DNA of 7,422 nt from assembly GCA_035513175.1 (NCBI GenBank), contig DATKCN010000360.1:1-7422 (forward strand), read 5' to 3'. The position numbers were made by a program, and so were the translations under genes. The notes beneath the pieces are model-generated. The model was not told the DNA's origin. It made no database searches and saw nothing but the letters and a program-made list of their open reading frames with translations. This DNA is from DATKCN01 sp035513175. GTDB taxonomy: Bacteria; Chloroflexota; Chloroflexia; Thermomicrobiales; CFX8. This document shows, piece by piece, positions 6,166 to 7,422 of this stretch; positions within the stretch are counted from its first letter, which is position 1, and the number at the start of each line of letters is the position of its first letter.

Positions 6166-7422
6166 CTACGTCTCCTCCTGCCCGAACGTCACGAACCCGA
6201 AGCCCACCGGCGCCCCGCGCCCGCAGCTGCCCGGCTGGCTCGTGCCGACCTGCGACAGCCTCCCCGCGTACAGGCAGGCGTACAGGTCGTCACCCGCCAC
6301 GAGGGCGATCGGCTCGCCTCGCCCACAGCTCGACGGCTCGCTGTAGCCCACCTGACTTAGCGATCCGCCGAACAGGCAGGCATGCAGCGTGTCGTTCTGC
6401 AGATTGTCACCAGACCGCAGCACGACTGGCTCGCCGCGCCCGCAACTAACGGTCGGGTTCGGACTCATGCTGAGGCTGACCTGCGACAGCGACCCGGCGT
6501 ACAGGCAGGCCTGGTAGTAGGTCTGGATGAACTCGACCTCGTAGGCGCCGATGTCACACCCGCTTCCCCGTGGGCGGGACACACCACGCTGGTCGGTCTG
6601 GATGTCCGTGCCGCAGCCGGCCACGCCGTCCGGGATGTGGTCGATGGCGGCTGAGCCGGGCAGCAGGGCGTGCGTCCAGGTCGGGCCGCCATTATCGGCC
6701 AGCACGGGATCGAGGTTGGCGTTCGGGTTGTCGTCCAGATCGCCGGCGCCGGTCAGGTTGCAGCTGTCGTCATCGCTAAGGTTGTAGCTGGACGACTCGA
6801 AAGAACCACCAACGCAATTCCCGCCTGTGTTGCCAGCCAGCAACGTGCCTGACAACGTGAAGCCACGGTCAATCGACAAGCCACCGCCGATGATGTCAGC
6901 GCTGTTGCCGCTGATCGTGCTGTTGACGATCGATCCTCTGCCATGCGCAGGGCTCCATATCCCACCGCCGATGATGTCAGCGCTGTTGCCGCTGATCGTG
7001 CTGTTCTCGATCGTCAGCATGTGCCCGTTGTACACCCCGCCGCCGTCGTCAGCGCTGTTGCCACTGATCGTGCTGTTCTCGATCGTCAGCGTGTGCCCGT
7101 TGAGCACCCCGCCGCCGCGAACAGTGGCGATGTTGCCACTGATCGTGCTGTTCTCGATCGTCAGCGTGCCAGCGTTGTACACTCCGCCACCGTCGTCAGC
7201 TACGTCGAAGTCGTCAGCATCTCCGCCGGTGATCGTCAGACCGCTGATGGTGACCGTCACACCCTCGTTGACCAGAAGCACCCGGCTTTCCCCGCCGCCG
7301 GAAACGGACAGCACGTCCGCCCCAGGTCCCTGGATCGTCATGTGAGCACTGAGCTCGAGCTGCGCGCCCGCCAGGGTGATCGTGTCGCAGGGCAGGTCCG
7401 CGGCGAACGCGATCGCGTGCGG
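6166..7422 (-). CDS. parallel beta-helix surface protein with choice-of-anchor Q-type region and Cys-repeat tail (5' end outside window)
   Basis: This is the C-terminal 418 residues of a gene whose start lies beyond the right edge. The frame is open to 7422, and the residues before the first ATG here (7341) read AIAFAADLPCDTITLAGAQ, the usual lead-in of this family, so that ATG is not the true start. Numbered from the edge, residues about 30-200 form a right-handed beta-helix with repeated LTIENSTISGN and GGGVYNG turns. Residues about 233-295 match the choice-of-anchor Q pattern: LADNGGPTWTHALLPGSAAID, TDQRGVSRPRGSGCDIGAYE. The final 120 residues hold three copies of a unit of the type ACLYAGSLSQV...SCGRGEPV, each with two cysteines. 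Such proteins are normally exported and cell-surface or secreted; the signal peptide would be in the missing part. The family is structural or adhesive by analogy with pectate-lyase-like folds, and no enzyme activity can be assigned. It ends convergently to the secreted propeller gene. Confidence 0.85.
   Translation of the reverse strand, partial: PHAIAFAADLPCDTITLAGAQLELSAHMTIQGPGADVLSVSGGGESRVLLVNEGVTVTISGLTITGGDADDFDVADDGGGVYNAGTLTIENSTISGNIATVRGGGVLNGHTLTIENSTISGNSADDGGGVYNGHMLTIENSTISGNSADIIGGGIWSPAHGRGSIVNSTISGNSADIIGGGLSIDRGFTLSGTLLAGNTGGNCVGGSFESSSYNLSDDDSCNLTGAGDLDDNPNANLDPVLADNGGPTWTHALLPGSAAIDHIPDGVAGCGTDIQTDQRGVSRPRGSGCDIGAYEVEFIQTYYQACLYAGSLSQVSLSMSPNPTVSCGRGEPVVLRSGDNLQNDTLHACLFGGSLSQVGYSEPSSCGRGEPIALVAGDDLYACLYAGRLSQVGTSQPGSCGRGAPVGFGFVTFGQEET
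6205..6513 (-). repeat. three tandem two-cysteine repeats at the protein C-terminus
   Basis: Unit 1 (6418-6513) reads ACLYAGSLSQV ... SCGRGEPVVL, unit 2 (6301-6384) ACLFGGSLSQV ... SCGRGEPIAL and unit 3 (6205-6282) ACLYAGRLSQV ... SCGRGAPV. The cysteines in each unit are separated by 20, 16 and 16 residues respectively, and could form one disulfide per unit in an exported protein. Linkers of roughly 6-11 residues separate the units, typically with a GD-D/N-L motif. The shape C-x-G-x-L-x-x-V...C-x-x-x-E/A recalls short C-terminal motifs in tail-fibre or collagen-like bacterial proteins, but I am not certain of homology. Confidence 0.75.
6880..7239 (-). repeat. tandem beta-helix coil repeats (NSTISGN)
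   Basis: Four copies of the NSTISGN codons lie at 7132-7152, 7057-7077, 6985-7005 and 6904-6924, with periods of 75, 72 and 81 bases, that is 25, 24 and 27 codons. One further divergent coil (LTITGG...GGGVYN) precedes them. A 44-bp stretch is identical at 6881-6924 and 6962-7005. The periods are multiples of three, so each coil adds or removes a whole turn without breaking the frame. Confidence 0.85.

Noticed and set aside
6904..7152. CRISPR-like pattern: a 21-bp sequence repeated four times at 72-81 bp spacing
   Set aside because: The repeats are in frame within a beta-helix coding sequence (NSTISGN), the intervening sequences are also similar to each other, the repeat is not palindromic, and no cas gene is nearby.
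7339..7341. ATG at 7341 as the start of the beta-helix gene
   Set aside because: The frame remains open to the window edge, and the upstream residues (ITLAGAQLELSAH and before) continue the usual family pattern. No signal peptide follows this ATG, although the protein should be exported.

Overview
This is a GC-rich, gene-dense bacterial window that most resembles a chromosome of a Chloroflexota bacterium (Anaerolineae or a relative). That placement is inference from gene content. The window holds a cytosolic three-GAF NarL-type histidine kinase paired with a LuxR/NarL response regulator. It also holds a secreted protein whose N-terminal module (RLVQYFDRGRMEI ... RHYYRWRYG) I recognise from many Chloroflexota exported proteins, and a parallel beta-helix surface protein of the choice-of-anchor Q type. 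No mobile element, CRISPR array, tRNA or rRNA was seen.

Layout, left to right. (1) Positions 1-93 are a leader with a possible sigma70-type promoter and a GC hairpin, followed by a small NIPSNAP-family gene (94-414, +). (2) Convergent to it, with only a 15-bp gap, is a minus-strand two-component operon transcribed right to left: the sensor kinase (3915-1117) and then its likely partner response regulator (1068-430). (3) Positions 3916-4163 are a divergent intergenic region that should hold the promoters of the kinase operon and of the secreted gene. (4) A secreted, probably beta-propeller protein lies at 4164-5963 (+); its GTG start immediately precedes a signal peptide. (5) Positions 5964-6165 are a convergent intergenic region with several overlapping CCGCC/GGCGG inverted repeats and a second separate hairpin. 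(6) The 3' part of a beta-helix protein (7422-6166, -) runs off the right edge; it has tandem NSTISGN coils and a C-terminal tail of three two-cysteine repeats.

The kinase and regulator are the only pair that clearly work together: signals sensed by the GAF domains would pass by phosphotransfer from His710 to Asp54, and the regulator would act through its DNA-binding domain. The kinase has no membrane span, so its input should be cytoplasmic. The divergently transcribed secreted protein is a reasonable candidate target, but that is only positional inference. I did not find a convincing new multi-gene system. The points most worth checking are the Cys-repeat tail, the fusion in the secreted protein, the hairpin cluster between the convergent genes, and the unidentified N-terminal domain of the kinase.
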